DNA from: Cognatitamlana onchidii
Lineage (GTDB): Bacteria > Bacteroidota > Bacteroidia > Flavobacteriales > Flavobacteriaceae
DNA: 64,000 nucleotides
Direction: 5' to 3'
Assembly: GCF_004804355.1 (NCBI RefSeq)
Contig: NZ_SRWZ01000002.1
Location: forward strand, 372,001 to 436,000
Part shown: in pieces, positions 30,034-39,026 of the stretch
Numbering within the stretch: the first letter of the stretch is position 1
How the letters are laid out: each line of letters begins with the position of its first letter
Notes under the pieces: generated by a model
What the model was told of the DNA's origin: nothing
Database searches by the model: none
Seen by the model: only the letters and a program-made list of their open reading frames with translations
Made by a program: the position numbers and the translations under genes

Positions 30034-30042
30034 TAGTTAAAA

Positions 30043-30810
30043 ATGAAAGGTGTATATAGTTCTTGTTTAAGTGTAGTATTGCTTTGTCTCTTGATTTCAT
30101 GTGGAAATAAATCAGAAAAGAAGAATAATAAGGGTGATTTTATTTCCATATTTAATGGACAAAATCTAGATGGATGGGAAGGAGATCCAACATACTGGCG
30201 TGTTGAAGATGGTATTTTAACAGGGGAGGTCACTCCAGAAACTATACTAAAGCGAAATTCGTTTATTATCTACAAAAAAGAACAGCCTGAAAATTTTGAG
30301 TTAAAACTAGAATACAGGATTACGGAGTCTGGAAATAGTGGGATCAATTATAGAAGTGAAATTATGGAAGGGCTGCCTTTTGCTTTAAGGGGATATCAAT
30401 GTGATATAGATGGGAAAAACAAGTATACAGGACAGAATTACGAAGAGAAAAAGCGAACCACATTGGCCTATATGGGGGAAACCGTGACTATTCCGAAAAT
30501 GCCGGATAGTATACCTAAAACCAACATTCGTAAAAATGTAAAAAAGAATTGTTGGCAAACAAGGCTAGTGAGCGATACCTTAGGTACTAAGGAACAATTA
30601 AAATCTCATATTAAATCTGATGAATGGAATCTGGTCCATATTAAAGTTGTCGGAAATAGGATGCAACATTTTGTAAATGGCGTTTTAATGAGTGAAGTCA
30701 CGGATTTAGATACCATTAATAAGACTTTAAAAGGCTTTATAGGTGTTCAAGTTCACGTTGGACCACCTATGAAGGTAGCTTACAAAAATATTCTTTTAAA
30801 ACATTTGTAA
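30043..30810 (+). CDS. Single-domain DUF1080 lipoprotein
   Basis: This 255-residue lipoprotein (signal ending LISC, Cys20) has one DUF1080 domain starting FISIFNGQNLDGWEG, with SGNSGINYRSE in the middle and VHVGPPMKVAYKNILLKHL at the end. Family knowledge points to hydrolysis or elimination of 3-keto glycosides. It is the third DUF1080 domain in the locus and the only one not next to an oxidoreductase, being paired with a sulfatase instead. Confidence 0.83.
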   Translation: MKGVYSSCLSVVLLCLLISCGNKSEKKNNKGDFISIFNGQNLDGWEGDPTYWRVEDGILTGEVTPETILKRNSFIIYKKEQPENFELKLEYRITESGNSGINYRSEIMEGLPFALRGYQCDIDGKNKYTGQNYEEKKRTTLAYMGETVTIPKMPDSIPKTNIRKNVKKNCWQTRLVSDTLGTKEQLKSHIKSDEWNLVHIKVVGNRMQHFVNGVLMSEVTDLDTINKTLKGFIGVQVHVGPPMKVAYKNILLKHL

Positions 30811-30828
30811 TTTTTTTAAGAGTTTTAT

Positions 30829-30873
30829 CAGCACACTTCAAGATACTTTTTTAAAGATTATAAAGTAATTTTG
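30829..30873 (+). promoter_or_regulatory. Variant locus motif plus perfect -7 box upstream of second GH39-like gene
   Basis: CAGCACACTTCAAGAT (30829-30844) matches the consensus CATGAnnGTnCARGAT at most informative positions. Exactly 21 bp later comes TAATTTTG (30866-30873), a perfect TAnnTTTG box. Retention of the exact spacing supports a real site despite three mismatches. The gene starts at 30900. Confidence 0.65.
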
Positions 30874-30899
30874 CGGCAAAACTATTAAGTTTAGTTGCT

Positions 30900-32597
30900 A
30901 TGATTTTAAAAATGACTAAACATTGCTTATTTGTAGCAATGTTTTTTACAATTCTTATCGTTACTTATAATTGTGCAAACCCTAATGAAGTAGAGCTAGA
31001 AATTATAGAAAGCCCTGAGCCAGAGGAGCCGGAAACACCCGAAGGTCCGGAAGATCCTGCAGGAATAGATGAAAGCACGCTCGATCCCAACACAATTGCT
31101 ACCATAAATACGGGGGCTGTGGTGGGGCAGTTTCATAATTTTTGGTCAACACGTCCAATGATTAATCAAACAAGGTTTAGTGCTTCTGGTTTTAGGAATT
31201 CAATTCTCTCCATAAAGGATTACGTGAAAAGCTACAACCTGGTAAGAACCATGGGAGGTAGAACAGATAACCTTAACATGTTTTATAAGGGGGTAGATGC
31301 CTCTGGAAAGATTGTTACAGATTTTAGTGATTTGCTTACTAACATGCGCGACTTCATGAGTACGGGTTTTAAACCGAGAATAGTTTTGAGTAAGGTTCCT
31401 TGGGAGATGGTTGCCAATAAAGTAGTTAATACTTATGGAAATACCAGTCCTCCAGATAATTACGACCATTGGAGGCAGTATGTGAATGCGTTTTTAACTA
31501 CTTTGGTGGATGAATTTGGTATGAATGAAGTAAAGACTTGGCGATTTAGAGTAAGTACGGAACCTAATTATACCCCTAATCACTGGAATGGGACAATGCA
31601 AGAGTATTTTAAGCATTACGATATTACAGTAGATGAGGTGCTAAAAGTTATACCTGACGCTATTGTAGGTCCAGGAAATATGCTGACAGAATCTAGTGCT
31701 GCAAAATTTACTACAGAACTGATTGATCATTGTGCTAATGGCGTTAATTATGCCACTGGTGAAACTGGGACGAAAATGGATTTTTTCTCAATTTCCTATT
31801 ATGAAAAAATAGATCAAAATACCTTTGCTTTACCTGAAAAAATAGAACCATACAGAAATAAATTAAATAGTATTCCTAAATTCTCTGCTATTCCTTTAGA
31901 TATTCAAGAGTTTGGAATACTTAGAGATGAAAACCGAGTAAGAGGATTAAGTTTATCGGATGCTACCGAGCTTGGAGCAAGCTGGTATGCTACTGTGGCA
32001 GATAAGGTTTTTGAGTATAATATTTCTGAAGTCTATGATTGGGGGCAAGAGATTGAATCAAGCGATTTGCCTCAAGGTAGAAAGAATGTAATGCGCATGC
32101 TACAAAAGATGGAAGGAGGCAGTAGAATAGACGTTATGGATAATTTTAGTGGATACACAGGCGTAATTCCTGTGATAAAGGGTGATATTATTTATGTGCT
32201 GGTTTATAACCACAATACATCCAGAACAAGTACAAACAAGCGTACTGTTTATCCTAAACTAACAGGTGGGGTAATTTCAGGGGGCGATAAATGGAACATG
32301 AAGGAATGGACGGTTGATAAAAATCACAGTGTTATGATGCACGAATTATATAAGGATGTTAGGAATGCAGGTGTCAATGAAAAATCAAATGGACGCATTT
32401 ATGGTAACCGTCCTTCTGACAGATTTGATAATGACTGGAAAAATGTGCTAAATTCGAATATGTCTAAGTATGAAAATTTAGCAAAACTGCAGCAAACAGT
32501 AACAGATTCCGTTGTTGTAAAACGGGATGGTAGCTTAATTTTAAAAGTAGATTTAGAGCCTCACAGCGTGAAATTAATAGAATTAATGCCTAAGTAG
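30900..32597 (+). CDS. GH39-like glycosidase, probable lipoprotein
   Basis: This 565-residue protein begins with a hydrophobic stretch followed by TYNC (Cys25), a weak lipobox. A linker rich in Glu and Pro (about residues 30-55) follows. The barrel contains SYNLVRTMGG, VKTWRFRVSTEPNYTPNHW (with an EPN triplet like the GH39 acid/base motif), MDFFSISYYEK and PLDIQEFGI (candidate nucleophile Glu). It resembles the 11184 protein but keeps the EPN that the latter lacks, and has no sorting domain. The likely role is periplasmic cleavage of xylose-type residues from oligosaccharides. It is the last gene of the locus; the next gene converges on it. Confidence 0.78.
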   Translation: MILKMTKHCLFVAMFFTILIVTYNCANPNEVELEIIESPEPEEPETPEGPEDPAGIDESTLDPNTIATINTGAVVGQFHNFWSTRPMINQTRFSASGFRNSILSIKDYVKSYNLVRTMGGRTDNLNMFYKGVDASGKIVTDFSDLLTNMRDFMSTGFKPRIVLSKVPWEMVANKVVNTYGNTSPPDNYDHWRQYVNAFLTTLVDEFGMNEVKTWRFRVSTEPNYTPNHWNGTMQEYFKHYDITVDEVLKVIPDAIVGPGNMLTESSAAKFTTELIDHCANGVNYATGETGTKMDFFSISYYEKIDQNTFALPEKIEPYRNKLNSIPKFSAIPLDIQEFGILRDENRVRGLSLSDATELGASWYATVADKVFEYNISEVYDWGQEIESSDLPQGRKNVMRMLQKMEGGSRIDVMDNFSGYTGVIPVIKGDIIYVLVYNHNTSRTSTNKRTVYPKLTGGVISGGDKWNMKEWTVDKNHSVMMHELYKDVRNAGVNEKSNGRIYGNRPSDRFDNDWKNVLNSNMSKYENLAKLQQTVTDSVVVKRDGSLILKVDLEPHSVKLIELMPK

Positions 32598-32720
32598 TAT
32601 AAAGCGCACCAAAAGAAAAAGGCTATAAGGCAAATATTAATGAGTGATTAATAAAAGAGGTTACGATTCTGATTTTTTGAGAACTTGTAAAACATTAGGG
32701 GGATGGCTATATTTATTGAA

Positions 32721-35700
32721 TTACTTTTTGTTATAAGATAATTGTTGCCTGATTTTTTTCTGTTGAAGGAGTTGAGATCTGTTCACTTTACCAGGTTCTA
32801 AAGACTTAGATAAGTAGCTATCAAAACGTAGGTCAACCTGTTTTTGAACCGTTTTTATATGGTTTCTCAAAGTGATTTCACATCCATTCAAAAGTTTTGA
32901 AAAGCGTTTTTCTAGCCGTAAATAGGCTTCTATTTTAATGGAGGGTATATCGGAATCTAAGATAAATGGGTTAAGTCCTTTTTTACACCGTTCAGGATTG
33001 TTTCTGTATAAAACCCATTGTCCCGAATTTACCGCGGCCTTATGATATTTCTGTGGGTGTTTCATATCTATACCATGGGATTCACTTTGGCTATAAGCAA
33101 CGATAAGTGAAGGGCCGTTAAAGCTTTCAGCCTCATTAAAAGCTCTTAATGTTTGTTCTTGATCTGCTCCGATAGCTACAGAAGCTACGTAAACATTAGT
33201 ATAGGTCATAGCTAACTTACCTAAATCTTTTTTTTGTTTTTGTTTTCCAGCAAAGGCAAATTTGGCTTGGGCACCAAAAGGTGTCGCTTTAGAGGCTTGT
33301 GCTCCAGTATTATCATAAACTTCATTGTCTAACACTAAAATATTTACATTTTCTCCCGATGCTAAAACATGGTCTATGCCACCATATCCAATATCATAGG
33401 CCCAACCATCACCTCCAACAATCCAAACACTTTGTTTAATAAGACTGTCAGCTGAGTTTAATAATAATCTAGCTTCTATAGTGTTTATGGACTTTAGTTT
33501 GGATTTTAACAGCGCTACGTTTTGCCGTTGTTTTATTATCTCGACTTCGTTTAGCTGCTTATTGTTTAAGATGTTAGTGACCAAATGCAGTGGTAACTGG
33601 TTTGATAATTTGTTAAGCAGTGTTTTCGACTGTTTTTCGTTTTGATTTAACGACATTCTAAAACCTAGTCCAAATTCGGCATTATCTTCAAATAACGAAT
33701 TTGACCAAGCCGGACCTTGGCCTAAGGTGTTTTGAGCCCATGGGGTTGTTGGCAGAGCACCCCCAAATATAGAACTAGCACCCGTGGCGTTAGCAATTAA
33801 AAGTCTATCTCCAAAAAGTTGAGATAATAATTTTAAGTAAGGCGCTTCCCCACACCCTTCAACACCAGTTGAATATTTAAACAATGGTTCTTGCAATTGT
33901 TGTTCGCTTATTATACTAGGATTTATTTGAGACCGGTCAAACTCTGGAATGCTTTCAAAGAAATTCCAGTGGTACGTGTCATCTTTTAGGTTGTTACACG
34001 TATTAGTTTTACTCAAAGCATTAGATGGGCAAGCTTCTATACAGTGGTTGCAACTATTACATTGGTCGGGATGAATATCGATGGTATAATTTAAAAGGTT
34101 AAAGTCTTTAGATTTTGTATGTTTAAAACCAACAGGAGCGTTCGTTAAGTAGTTATCATCGTATGCTTTAATCCTCAATGCGCCTTGAGGGCAAGCCATA
34201 CTACAGGCCCCACATTGCGTACATTGATCGGTATCCCATTTAGGTAAAAAAGCACCTTTTTGTGATGGATTATACATCGAGGTATTGGTTGGGTAGGTAC
34301 CATCTACGGGTAATAGACTCACAGGTATATTATCACCGCTATGTTCTAGCAATTGTCCTAAGAGGGTGTCTTTAAAAGCTGATTTGTAAGTTGTTGTAGT
34401 AGGTTGTTTTGTTGTTGGGCTAGTCGTATCTACCTGATAAATATAATCTTTTAAATTATGAAAGGTATTGTTAATGAAGCCTGATTGCAATGCTAAAAAA
34501 CAAGCATGAAAATGAGATATGGATGTTGGGTTTTGTTCATGGTTCATGTTTAACTCATCTGTATTTACAACATGAAGGCTCACATTTTTTGCAATAATAT
34601 CAAGTTGTTCTTGTAAAGCTAAAGATTGCCAAAATGCTTTGGATGTTTGCGATGTATTAACCAAAATGATACCATGGGCTTTAATTTTGTTTATTATGGG
34701 TTTAAATGATTTGAAGTGCGCATGTTGACAACCTATAAAGTTGGCTTGGTCAATTAAATATGGTGCTTGAATTGGTGATGGACCATAACGCAAATGCGCT
34801 ATGTTATAAGAATTGGATTTTTTATAGTCGCATTGTGTGTATCCTTGAACGTAATTAGGGGTTTTATTTCCTATAAATTTTAGCGTATTAAAAAGACTTT
34901 CAGAGCTCCTTTTATGTTTACTTTGGTAAAAGATAGCTTGGTAATTAGGGTGTTTTAGTTCTACGTTTTTAGAATAATCTAGACTTAGGTTTTTAACATC
35001 GTCAATTATACCAACCGTAAAGTTTGGTTTTGGTCGATTCTGTTTTAGGTTATTATAAATCGCTTTAACCATCGCAGGGGTAAACTCTTTAGAGGACAAC
35101 CCGTATCTGCCGCCGATAATTTTTGGGAATTGCTCAAGTTGATTGTTTTGAAAAGCCTTAGAAACAGATTGTAGTACATCCAGGTACAAGGGGTCCCCGC
35201 TGGCACCAGGTTCTTTTGTTCTATCTAATACAGCAATGCTTTTAATCTGTTTTGGTAGTGCTTCAATGAGGTGTTTTGTACTAAAAGGTCTAAAAAGTCT
35301 AACTTTTATAAGGCCATATTTTTCACCCTGTTTATTAAGCTGCGCTATCGTGGTTTCTATCGTTTCGGTAGAAGAAGCCATGGTGATAACCAGATATTCT
35401 GCTTCTGGGTGACCAACGTAATCAAAAAGCTTATAAGTACGTCCAGTAAGCGTTTTAAAAAGGTCCATATGTTTTTGAACCAAATTAGGACACCGATCAT
35501 AATGTGGGTTTATAGCCTCTCTGCTTTGAAAGAATACATCGGGTCCTTGAGACGTACCTCGTATTACTGGAGCGTTTGGGGTTAAGGCTCGTGCTTTATG
35601 TGTTTTTATATCGTTTTGATTGATTAAGGCGTTGATAACCTTATCGCTAATAGTTTCTATTTTGTTGATTTCATGGGAGGTTCTAAAACCATCAAAGAAA

Positions 35701-36209
35701 TGAATGAAAGGTATTTGAGAGGCTAAAGAAGAGGCTTGAGCAATTAAAGCAAAGTCTTGAGCTTCTTGAACAGACGCACTACTAAGTATGGCATATCCAG
35801 ATTGTCGCACAGCCATAACATCACTATGGTCGCCAAATACGGATAGGGCATGGGTTGCAAGGCTTCTTGTGGCAACATGAATAACGTTGGGAGTTAATTC
35901 TCCGGCAATTTTATACAAATTAGGAAGCATTAATAATAAGCCTTGCGAAGCGGTAAAAGTGCTTGAAAGTGCTCCTGTTTGTAGGGCACCGTGCATAGCT
36001 CCAGCTACACCAGACTCACTCTGCATCTGAAAAACAGAAGGTGTTTGTTCAAAGGCGTTAGGTTTATTTTCTGCACACCATTGTTCAACAAGTTCACTCA
36101 TATCTGAGGCTGGAGTGATAGGATATATTGGAAACACCTCATTTGTTTTATAAGCAATTTTAGCAACTGCTTGGTTAGCTGTTAATATGCTGTATTTTGA
36201 TGTTTTCAT
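32721..36209 (-). CDS. nifJ: Pyruvate:ferredoxin (flavodoxin) oxidoreductase
   Basis: This 1162-residue single-chain enzyme oxidises pyruvate to acetyl-CoA and CO2 and passes electrons to ferredoxin or flavodoxin. It has the POR N-terminal domain (VFPIYPITPASDMSELVEQW), an EKR-like middle domain, and two 4Fe-4S motifs, CTQCGACSMACPQGALRI and CNSCNHCIEACPSNAL. The C-terminal thiamine-diphosphate domain contains GGDGWAYDIGYGGIDHVL and LDNEVYDNTGAQAS. Length and order match the usual homodimeric enzyme. It is oxygen-sensitive in many bacteria. It lies 77 bp downstream of osmC on the same strand, with a hairpin between them. A dedicated promoter was not evident. Confidence 0.95.
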   Translation of the reverse strand: MKTSKYSILTANQAVAKIAYKTNEVFPIYPITPASDMSELVEQWCAENKPNAFEQTPSVFQMQSESGVAGAMHGALQTGALSSTFTASQGLLLMLPNLYKIAGELTPNVIHVATRSLATHALSVFGDHSDVMAVRQSGYAILSSASVQEAQDFALIAQASSLASQIPFIHFFDGFRTSHEINKIETISDKVINALINQNDIKTHKARALTPNAPVIRGTSQGPDVFFQSREAINPHYDRCPNLVQKHMDLFKTLTGRTYKLFDYVGHPEAEYLVITMASSTETIETTIAQLNKQGEKYGLIKVRLFRPFSTKHLIEALPKQIKSIAVLDRTKEPGASGDPLYLDVLQSVSKAFQNNQLEQFPKIIGGRYGLSSKEFTPAMVKAIYNNLKQNRPKPNFTVGIIDDVKNLSLDYSKNVELKHPNYQAIFYQSKHKRSSESLFNTLKFIGNKTPNYVQGYTQCDYKKSNSYNIAHLRYGPSPIQAPYLIDQANFIGCQHAHFKSFKPIINKIKAHGIILVNTSQTSKAFWQSLALQEQLDIIAKNVSLHVVNTDELNMNHEQNPTSISHFHACFLALQSGFINNTFHNLKDYIYQVDTTSPTTKQPTTTTYKSAFKDTLLGQLLEHSGDNIPVSLLPVDGTYPTNTSMYNPSQKGAFLPKWDTDQCTQCGACSMACPQGALRIKAYDDNYLTNAPVGFKHTKSKDFNLLNYTIDIHPDQCNSCNHCIEACPSNALSKTNTCNNLKDDTYHWNFFESIPEFDRSQINPSIISEQQLQEPLFKYSTGVEGCGEAPYLKLLSQLFGDRLLIANATGASSIFGGALPTTPWAQNTLGQGPAWSNSLFEDNAEFGLGFRMSLNQNEKQSKTLLNKLSNQLPLHLVTNILNNKQLNEVEIIKQRQNVALLKSKLKSINTIEARLLLNSADSLIKQSVWIVGGDGWAYDIGYGGIDHVLASGENVNILVLDNEVYDNTGAQASKATPFGAQAKFAFAGKQKQKKDLGKLAMTYTNVYVASVAIGADQEQTLRAFNEAESFNGPSLIVAYSQSESHGIDMKHPQKYHKAAVNSGQWVLYRNNPERCKKGLNPFILDSDIPSIKIEAYLRLEKRFSKLLNGCEITLRNHIKTVQKQVDLRFDSYLSKSLEPGKVNRSQLLQQKKIRQQLSYNKK

Positions 36210-36245
36210 GGTGAGGTGTGTTTTTAATGATAGTTTACTAGAAAA

Positions 36246-36281
36246 AAAGACTGCTCATTTTTAAGAGCAGTCTTTTTAAAA
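36246..36281 (-). terminator. Hairpin between osmC and nifJ
   Basis: A perfect stem AAAGACTGCTC/GAGCAGTCTTT with an 8-nt loop is flanked by A and T runs on both sides, so it could stop transcription in either direction. On the - strand it sits directly after osmC and would end or reduce read-through into nifJ. Confidence 0.75.
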
Positions 36282-36286
36282 GAATT

Positions 36287-36841
36287 TTACTCTTTAACTA
36301 TTTCTATAGAAACAGGAGTAGGGTTTGAAATCATATCAAAAACAGGAGAGAACTTGGCTAAGGTTTCTAATTGTTCTGCAGAAGCATCCGATTTTACCTT
36401 TAGTTTGAAGGTGATACCGTCAAAACCAGGTCTTATTTCAGGATCTAAGCCTAAAAAACCTTGTAAGTCTGCGTTGCCTTCTAAGGTTGAAGAGGCGCCT
36501 TCAATATCAATACCATTTGCAGCTGCATGATAGGTCATAGCCGCTGTTAAACAAGAACCTAAAGCATGTAAAACTACTTCAGGAGGTGTAGGAGCTGTAT
36601 CATTTCCTAATAGTACGCTTGGGTGGTCACATTCCATAGTGAAGGTTTCTTGGCGCGACTCATCTTCAGAACCAACACCATAAAATTCTTTGATGCTAGA
36701 AACACAGTGCCCACCGTTTATCCAGTTGTTTTTTGATCTGAATTGGAATTTTGCTAATTCAGGGTTTTGTTGTACCGCCTCAATAGTCTCAACTAATTGG
36801 TCTACGTTTACGCCGTTTTTTACATTTGCTGTTGTAATCAT
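36287..36841 (-). CDS. OsmC/Ohr-family protein
   Basis: This 184-residue protein contains the OsmC fold: FTMECDHPSVLLGNDTAPTPPEVVLHALGSCLTAAMTYHAAANGIDIEG, including the conserved cysteine in LGSCLT, and a C-terminal PVFDMISNPTPVSIEI. OsmC/Ohr proteins reduce organic peroxides with paired cysteines. Only one such cysteine is clearly placed, plus Cys in ECDHP, so peroxidase activity is probable rather than certain. It is headed by a sigma-54-type promoter and flanked by a sigma-54 activator gene, which suggests stress- or signal-dependent control. Confidence 0.85.
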   Translation of the reverse strand: MITTANVKNGVNVDQLVETIEAVQQNPELAKFQFRSKNNWINGGHCVSSIKEFYGVGSEDESRQETFTMECDHPSVLLGNDTAPTPPEVVLHALGSCLTAAMTYHAAANGIDIEGASSTLEGNADLQGFLGLDPEIRPGFDGITFKLKVKSDASAEQLETLAKFSPVFDMISNPTPVSIEIVKE

Positions 36842-36898
36842 GTTTTCTAAATTTTAATTTGATTAATAATTGATTTTTTAAATGTTTGGTTTGTTTTA

Positions 36899-36917
36899 TG
36901 CTATTGCTATGCCAAAC
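36899..36917 (-). promoter_or_regulatory. Sigma-54 (-24/-12) promoter of osmC
   Basis: On the - strand the sequence reads TTTGGCATAGCAATAGCA. GG (complement of 36912-36913) and GC (complement of 36900-36901) are separated by exactly 10 nt, the invariant sigma-54 spacing, and TTGGCA resembles the -24 consensus. Transcription would start near 36888, about 47 nt before the osmC start codon. Confidence 0.7.
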
Positions 36918-36973
36918 TATTTAAAAAATTGATAATCAGCTGTTTAAGTAAAATATAGAAGGAATATGTTATT

Positions 36974-37025
36974 ACGTATATTCGTATATTAACGATATTT
37001 CGTGAATTATTTAACGATATTTCGT
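36974..37025. promoter_or_regulatory. Three ACG-N6-CGT palindromes, probable enhancer for the sigma-54 activator
   Basis: ACGTATATTCGT (36974-36985), ACGATATTTCGT (36992-37003) and an identical ACGATATTTCGT (37014-37025) form a tandem array. Their centres are about 92, 110 and 132 bp upstream of the predicted osmC start site, where enhancer sites of sigma-54 activators usually lie. The array touches the stop codon of the activator gene itself. Confidence 0.65.
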
Positions 37026-37026
37026 T

Positions 37027-38871
37027 TTAAATAGGTCGCTCTATGTTCATGGCTTTAATTTTTGAAGCCAAAGTAGTGGGAGGTAATTGTAAAAGGGCCG
37101 CAGCGCCATTTGGACCAGAGACTTTCCATTTTGTATGCCTCAAGGCTTTTAGGATATTGTCTTTTTCTAAGGCTAAAAGTTCTTTGGATGTTAAGATGCG
37201 ATCTGGTGATGGTTCAATACTTGGTTTTACTGCAAGTGTTTCATTCGGAATAATGGCCTGCCAATTAATATGTCCGTTGTTCGAAACAATTACCGCACGC
37301 TCAATCAGGTTCTGAAGTTCTCTTACATTGCCTGGCCAATTATAAGAGTCTAATAAGGCTTTGTCTGCATCTGTAAGAGGTAGATTGGGTTTATTAAGTT
37401 TTTTTGAAAACTGTTCAATCATGTCTTGCGCAATTAAAAACAAATCCTCACCTCTATCACGAAGTGCGGGAACTTCAATAGGAAATACGTTAAGTCTGTA
37501 ATACAAATCTTCACGGAATTTACCTGTCTTGGAAAACTCAAATAAATCGCGGTGCGTGGCCGCGATAATTCTAACATCTACTTTAATCGTTTCAGAGCTT
37601 CCAACTGGGTCAAATTCGCCTTCCTGTATAATACGCAATAGTTTAGGTTGTAATTCTAAGGGCATTTCACCAATTTCATCCAAAAAAATAGTACCCTTAT
37701 CTGCAAGGAGAAATCGGCCTTTTCTACTTGTGGTAGCTCCTGTAAAGGCCCCCTTTTCATGACCAAACAATTCGCTTTCTATAAGATTTGCAGGAATAGC
37801 ACCGCAGTTTATGCGTATTAAGGGTTTATCATTTCTTAGGCTCTCCCTATGAATCGCTCTTGCCACCAGTTCTTTTCCTGTACCAGTTTCTCCATGTATT
37901 AAAACGGTGGCATCTGTTTTGGCCACCTGATGTATAAGATTTAGAGCATCTTGCATTTTTTTGTCTTTCGCAATGATGCCATAACTACTGGTAAGTTCTT
38001 TAATTTCTTCTTCTAAATATTCCGTTTGTTTTGTTAAGAGATTAATTTGGTTTTCCGCAATAATTCGGTCGTCAATACGTCTTAAGATTAATGTGTAAAA
38101 GGTTTCCGAGTTGGAACCATAGGTGCTTATGGTGCCTTCATTTAAAGATTCTCCGTTATTGGACCCTATAATTTTAACTGTGTTGGGAATATATTTATTA
38201 AAGGCTTGGTCACTGCGATTATTGGTTACTAGATCTTCTATTAATTGAGCGCTTTCTTCATCAAAAAAGAAAAGGACATTACGTTGTATAGTGTCTTCAT
38301 TTTCCAGTAAATTATTGGCAGCAGTGTTTGTTAAAACAATTTTAAACTGATTATCAAACATGATAATGGCGTCCATGGCACCATTAATGAGTCCGCTCAT
38401 TTTGGAGTTAGCAAGTTCCATGGCTTTTTTAGAACTTGCAAGTTGCTCCTGGATGGTATCCAATTCTCTATGACGCTTTATCATGACGGCTAATATTCCT
38501 TGGGAAAATCCGCTATCACTTGCCATTAAATCAAGAAAGTGTTGGCGCTCAATTTTTAGAACCAGAGTTTTTTCAAGTGCGGTAATGGACGCCGATCGTG
38601 TTTCATTGTCAATTAAAGCGTATTCACCAAAACAATCTCCAGAACTTAAGGTATCATAAACATGCGCATTGTCATGAACTTTTACCGAACCACTTACTAT
38701 GGCATACATGGAGTCTCCTAAATCATTTTTTTTAAAAACAACTTCATTTTTAATATAACTTTCTTCTTGGGTGTTAACAATGAGTTTTTTAAGTGAAGGC
38801 TTGGAGACCTCAGAGAAAAAAGGAATTTCCGAAAGGAAATCAATATAATTATTAGGTGACAAATGGTCCAT
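37027..38871 (-). CDS. Sigma-54-dependent activator with CRP-like cyclic-nucleotide-binding domain and PAS
   Basis: This 614-residue regulator has an N-terminal cNMP-binding beta-roll (about 10-130; [34 protein letters not shown]), then a PAS domain (about 155-270). The AAA+ domain (about 300-530) has Walker A GETGTGKE, the sigma-54 contact loop GAFTGA and Walker [12 protein letters not shown]. The C-terminal Fis-type helix-turn-helix is of FhlA type ([25 protein letters not shown]). Most such activators carry receiver or GAF sensors, so a CRP-like sensor fused to a PAS domain is uncommon. The ligand is unknown. The adjacent sigma-54 promoter and palindromes make osmC the best target. Confidence 0.9.
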   Translation of the reverse strand: MDHLSPNNYIDFLSEIPFFSEVSKPSLKKLIVNTQEESYIKNEVVFKKNDLGDSMYAIVSGSVKVHDNAHVYDTLSSGDCFGEYALIDNETRSASITALEKTLVLKIERQHFLDLMASDSGFSQGILAVMIKRHRELDTIQEQLASSKKAMELANSKMSGLINGAMDAIIMFDNQFKIVLTNTAANNLLENEDTIQRNVLFFFDEESAQLIEDLVTNNRSDQAFNKYIPNTVKIIGSNNGESLNEGTISTYGSNSETFYTLILRRIDDRIIAENQINLLTKQTEYLEEEIKELTSSYGIIAKDKKMQDALNLIHQVAKTDATVLIHGETGTGKELVARAIHRESLRNDKPLIRINCGAIPANLIESELFGHEKGAFTGATTSRKGRFLLADKGTIFLDEIGEMPLELQPKLLRIIQEGEFDPVGSSETIKVDVRIIAATHRDLFEFSKTGKFREDLYYRLNVFPIEVPALRDRGEDLFLIAQDMIEQFSKKLNKPNLPLTDADKALLDSYNWPGNVRELQNLIERAVIVSNNGHINWQAIIPNETLAVKPSIEPSPDRILTSKELLALEKDNILKALRHTKWKVSGPNGAAALLQLPPTTLASKIKAMNIERPI

Positions 38872-38995
38872 AGAACACGTATAGATTATATAAAGATATT
38901 AATTCTTTGTAAGATACCATATGAGCATATTAATAAAGACTTTTACCATAAATAAAATCATTAAGACATGTAACATTTTTGATTTATGAGCGTCA

Positions 38996-39003
38996 TATAT
39001 TTG
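38996..39003 (+). promoter_or_regulatory. -7 box TATATTTG for the DUF4870-like gene
   Basis: TATATTTG is a perfect TAnnTTTG box. Transcription would start near 39010, giving a short leader to ATG 39027. This argues against the in-frame TTG at 38979, which lies upstream of the promoter. Confidence 0.6.
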
Positions 39004-39026
39004 TAAATCAATCAAAAACCATCATC

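Noticed and set aside
36210-36286. A separate sigma-54 promoter for nifJ
   Set aside because: No GG-N10-GC arrangement with a plausible -24 element is found in the gap.
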